Below, piece after piece: positions 6,101 through 7,098 of a stretch of 7,098 nt of DNA. Positions within the stretch are counted from its first letter, which is position 1. Each line of letters begins with the position of its first letter. The notes below the pieces were generated by a model. That model was not told where the DNA came from, made no database searches, and was given only the letters and a program-made list of their open reading frames with translations. Source of the DNA: Deltaproteobacteria bacterium (GTDB taxonomy: Bacteria; Desulfobacterota; Desulfobacteria; Desulfobacterales; JAFDDL01); contig JAFDDL010000186.1 in the NCBI GenBank assembly GCA_019310865.1, positions 1 to 7,098 of the forward strand, given 5' to 3'. A program made the position numbers and the translations under genes.

Positions 6101-6766
6101 CGCTTCGAATTGGCGAACGAAGGCACCTTGTTTCTTGACGAAGTGGGTGATATTTCTTCAGAGGTTCAGGTACGTCTGCTGCGGGTGCTGCAAAGCAAAG
6201 AATTTGAGCGTGTCGGTGGCAGACAAACCCTTCATTCTGATTTCCGACTTGTGGCTGCCACGAATCGTGATCTTAACCGGCTCATTCAAGAAAATAAATT
6301 TCGAGAAGATCTTTTTTTCCGCCTGAACGTGTTTCCAGTTCATGTCCCTCCCATACGGGATAGAAGGGACGACATCCCTTTGTTGGCCCAGTATTTTCTT
6401 AAAATTTATGCTGGGAAATTGGGAAAATCCATCCGAAGCATTTTAAAAACTGATATGGAATCGCTGGTAACTTATAACTGGCCGGGAAATGTAAGAGAAT
6501 TGGAGAACGTGATCGAGAGAGGGGTGATATTAAGTTCCGACTCTCATTTTTCAATGCCGGACCTGAAGGCCGGAGGCTTGGAACAAGGCTTCGAAGGGCC
6601 GCTTATCACGCTTTCAGAGATCGAACGTCATCATATTATCCGGGCAATTAATTCAACAGGCGGAAAAATATATGGGCATGGAGGGGCCGCGGAAATACTT
6701 GATGTCAACCCTCGCACACTCTACTCAAGGATGAGAAAGCTCAATATTCATAAAAATAGCCGCTGA
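3140..6766 (+). CDS. Sigma-54 enhancer-binding regulator with an IS1595-transposase zinc-ribbon/HTH N-terminus, TPR and GAF domains
   Basis: The product is 1208 residues. Residues 9-120 match the N-terminus of IS1595-family transposases: SFEQFKLQF, four cysteines (C38, C41, C57, C60), the RTRTPLRYWF block (75-84) and an HTH (96-121). A polar linker follows (about 125-175). Residues 176-265 resemble the winged helix and 285-690 the TPR repeats that follow STAND NTPases (e.g. AGDIYRSIHRYEDAYKCYSK), but no NTPase precedes them. A GAF domain spans about 715-868, then a helical linker. The AAA+ domain has Walker A GETGVGKE (929-936), GAFTGA (976-981), Walker B LFLDE (997-1001), sensor I ATNRD, FREDLFFRL and WPGNVREL (1114-1121). 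A FhlA-like HTH is at 1157-1204. All parts needed to contact sigma-54 and remodel RNA polymerase with ATP are present. No DDE domain is present. I prefer the ATG at 3140, preceded by a G-rich run; a GTG at 3128 would add four residues. The next gene has a sigma-54 promoter and is a likely target. The inducing signal is unknown. Confidence 0.93.
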   Translation: MAAPGKSHSFEQFKLQFKNDAICEQYLFKIRWPQGFRCPSCEHKKYYELPKRKQFQCKSCGHQTTVTAGSVMHRTRTPLRYWFRAVYLITKEKKAISTTTLSKTLDISYSATRQMIQKIKGTTKEKGLIHDLIQSFNTFESSITDDDSASDGTEKKPPISKHILSREEPETIFIPPVLNATDVIDGIMPVAALFAGSFSIDWMIELTELSASKILSVFDKAIDREIIIKENSEYYCFKDEKQKKRFQDALDSKEKAFMHSKIAAVLLRSPIDDTEKIHSIAGHFLHLDYTLSNCRFLLKAGDIYRSIHRYEDAYKCYSKMLNDLNDKEGDDEINLYIKAAINASKIVEANLNSPEIILALKNAIEKSERNGMKRQTVLLELNLAKNKWFLSDYSNALKHFEKGFSMVEEINDNRLRRASAAFHIFYLFLQGRHEEVVNHYEMIMEDVEKYPHGHFPSVATLMIGVSYILTGHVTHGFGLLDSIHNHSLEKGNDDVLCQTYQSLGYMFLYHDKVDEALRYLEIGLQKAIQFQKPWVETIILTLLAKAYYMKNQINKSVGYLRKYIKKARKEDIFNIPHTALIELCWAMEQNELPRVGDFSLKREISRSIRSENVDAKGMGYFYQGLLLRRKGKSQDEVIQAFKDALKWQEMSGIKIDIAATLLELSKEYQAKGARSKAQNTKKKVKEIIKFFDAEFIPKFLKLSFKDLLTDRDLFKEIVLLSQKLTLIRDNKELVHHIISKANHITGAERGAIFILDKDASSVKLKLRAARNLTSEDISHQNFKSSIYTIKKAASTGDAQIIEINRGQQKHLYHSGDITSCICVPMKYRGEVVGVLYLDNRLFYNKFKKNDLEILQYFAAQASIAMDNVAAYEEIKSMAQQLKEEKQHFEEQHLDRIHFEEIVGSSAALMRVLKDADSVAGTDTTVLILGETGVGKELIARAIHRRSARRNGPFIRVNCSAFPDTLIASELFGHEKGAFTGAIEKRLGRFELANEGTLFLDEVGDISSEVQVRLLRVLQSKEFERVGGRQTLHSDFRLVAATNRDLNRLIQENKFREDLFFRLNVFPVHVPPIRDRRDDIPLLAQYFLKIYAGKLGKSIRSILKTDMESLVTYNWPGNVRELENVIERGVILSSDSHFSMPDLKAGGLEQGFEGPLITLSEIERHHIIRAINSTGGKIYGHGGAAEILDVNPRTLYSRMRKLNIHKNSR
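3164..3499 (+). other. transposase-derived zinc-ribbon plus HTH module (IS1595-like) inside the regulator
   Basis: Residues 9-120 of the regulator follow the order of an IS1595-family transposase N-terminus: YLFKIRWPQGFRCPSC, a second CKSC pair, QTTVTAGSVMHRTRTPLR, a WFRAVYLI helix and then TTLSKTLDISYSATRQMIQK as the HTH. In transposases this part is thought to recognise the element ends. The DDE/RNase H-like part that should follow is replaced by an acidic linker, so the segment cannot transpose by itself. No flanking terminal inverted repeats were recognised. Confidence 0.85.
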
Positions 6767-6830
6767 AAAAATGATGCCCATTTGTTGAAATACTCATATA
6801 TCGACACTTTGCTTAAATTTCAACACTCAT

Positions 6831-6864
6831 GTTTATACGGAAATTCGGTTTATACGGAAATTCG
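6831..6864 (+). repeat. perfect 17-bp tandem repeat, candidate upstream activator sites
   Basis: GTTTATACGGAAATTCG occurs twice with no gap (6831-6847, 6848-6864). The block ends 49 bases before the -24 GG, so it covers about -108 to -75 relative to the predicted start. Two adjacent direct copies at this distance are typical of enhancer sites for sigma-54 activators. The regulator encoded just upstream is the natural candidate to bind them. Confidence 0.7.
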
Positions 6865-6911
6865 ATAGATTCTATAACCGTTTGCAGCATTTACCGCGGA
6901 TCCTTGTCAAA

Positions 6912-6928
6912 TTGGCATAAAAATTGCT
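6912..6928 (+). promoter_or_regulatory. strong sigma-54 (-24/-12) promoter
   Basis: TTGGCATAAAAATTGCT matches TTGGCACG-N4-TTGCW except for two bases after TTGGCA, with exact GG-N10-GC spacing (GG 6914-6915, GC 6926-6927). The predicted start is near 6939, about 37 nt before the ATG at 6976. It is the best sigma-54 match in the window and directly follows a sigma-54 activator gene. Confidence 0.85.
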
Positions 6929-6975
6929 GCTTGAACAATCAAGGAAGATAAATAAGATATACAAAGGAATCTAGC

Positions 6976-7098
6976 ATGCCGAGTACTCAAGATGGCCCTT
7001 TTTCATCCCTGTTTACGCCGCTATCAATAGACGGTAATTTTGCCATATCGAATCCTGATGATTCACCTGTTTCCGAGGGAATGAAAAAGAACCTGATC
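6976..7098 (+). CDS. N-terminal fragment of an unrecognised protein, probable target of the regulator
   Basis: The ATG at 6976 opens a frame of 41 codons that runs off the right edge. AAGGA (6964-6968) lies seven bases upstream. The visible start is MPSTQDGPFSSLFTPLSIDG followed by NFAISNPDDSPVSEGMKKNL. I do not recognise a family. SLFTPLSI faintly recalls the start of Old Yellow Enzyme-type flavoproteins (LFTPLKI), but the following NRIV motif is missing, so I do not assign it. There is no signal peptide or membrane segment in the visible part. Its interest lies in the context: a strong sigma-54 promoter and tandem repeat immediately behind the regulator gene. Confidence 0.7.
   Translation, partial: MPSTQDGPFSSLFTPLSIDGNFAISNPDDSPVSEGMKKNLI

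Larger units (their letters stand above)
6767..6975. other. 209-bp regulatory region between the regulator and the next gene
   Basis: Besides the tandem repeat and promoter listed separately, it has GTTGAAAT (6784-6791) and its exact complement ATTTCAAC (6817-6824), and ACTCAT twice (6792-6797, 6825-6830). No clear terminator follows the regulator: the AAATG/CATTT pairing just after its stop is too short. Confidence 0.5.

Noticed and set aside
6831..6864. CRISPR array
   Set aside because: Only two repeat units with no spacer between them and no cas genes; a tandem operator-like repeat fits better.

Overview
The window looks like a piece of a mesophilic, probably anaerobic Desulfobacterota-type genome (a sulfate reducer or relative). 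This rests on gene style only: a single-domain universal stress protein, a biotin-dependent-type acyl-CoA carboxyltransferase, a C45-type acyltransferase, and a very large sigma-54 activator with TPR and GAF domains. No rRNA or marker gene is present, so the taxonomic call is an inference.

Layout. At the left edge, on the minus strand, is the start of a C45-type acyltransferase/amidohydrolase gene (1-130). A 327-bp gap (131-457) follows with two outward-facing sigma-54-type promoters. Next is a UspA-family gene on the minus strand (458-889). A divergent intergenic region (890-1230) carries candidate sigma-54 promoters for both flanking genes and a perfect 16-bp palindrome. Then, on the plus strand, comes an acyl-CoA carboxyltransferase gene (1231-2787), intact except for one in-frame amber codon at 1459-1461. 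After a 352-bp AT-rich gap is a 1208-residue regulator (3140-6766, plus strand). After it come a perfect 17-bp tandem repeat (6831-6864), an excellent sigma-54 -24/-12 promoter (6912-6928), and the first 41 codons of an unrecognised gene (6976 to the edge).

The regulator is the striking object. Its N-terminus is the zinc-ribbon plus helix-turn-helix segment of an IS1595-family transposase (four zinc-binding cysteines, then the RTRTPLRYWF block), without the DDE catalytic domain. It is joined to a winged-helix/TPR region of the kind found behind STAND NTPases (the NTPase itself is absent), then a GAF domain, a complete sigma-54 AAA+ domain (Walker A, GAFTGA, Walker B, GNVRE), and a C-terminal Fis-type HTH. 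It looks like a domesticated transposase DNA-binding module fused to a bacterial enhancer-binding protein.

How it may work together (inference). Three strong sigma-54 promoters sharing TTGGCAT plus an A-rich spacer lie in gaps around the genes, and weaker ones precede usp and the carboxyltransferase. The tandem repeat sits about 75-108 bp upstream of the predicted start site of the downstream gene, a normal place for an activator site. Two 9-of-10 matches to its core, in opposite orientations, lie in the regulator's own leader. The window may therefore hold a locally wired sigma-54 regulon that includes acyl-CoA metabolism and stress genes. No binding or expression evidence is available here.
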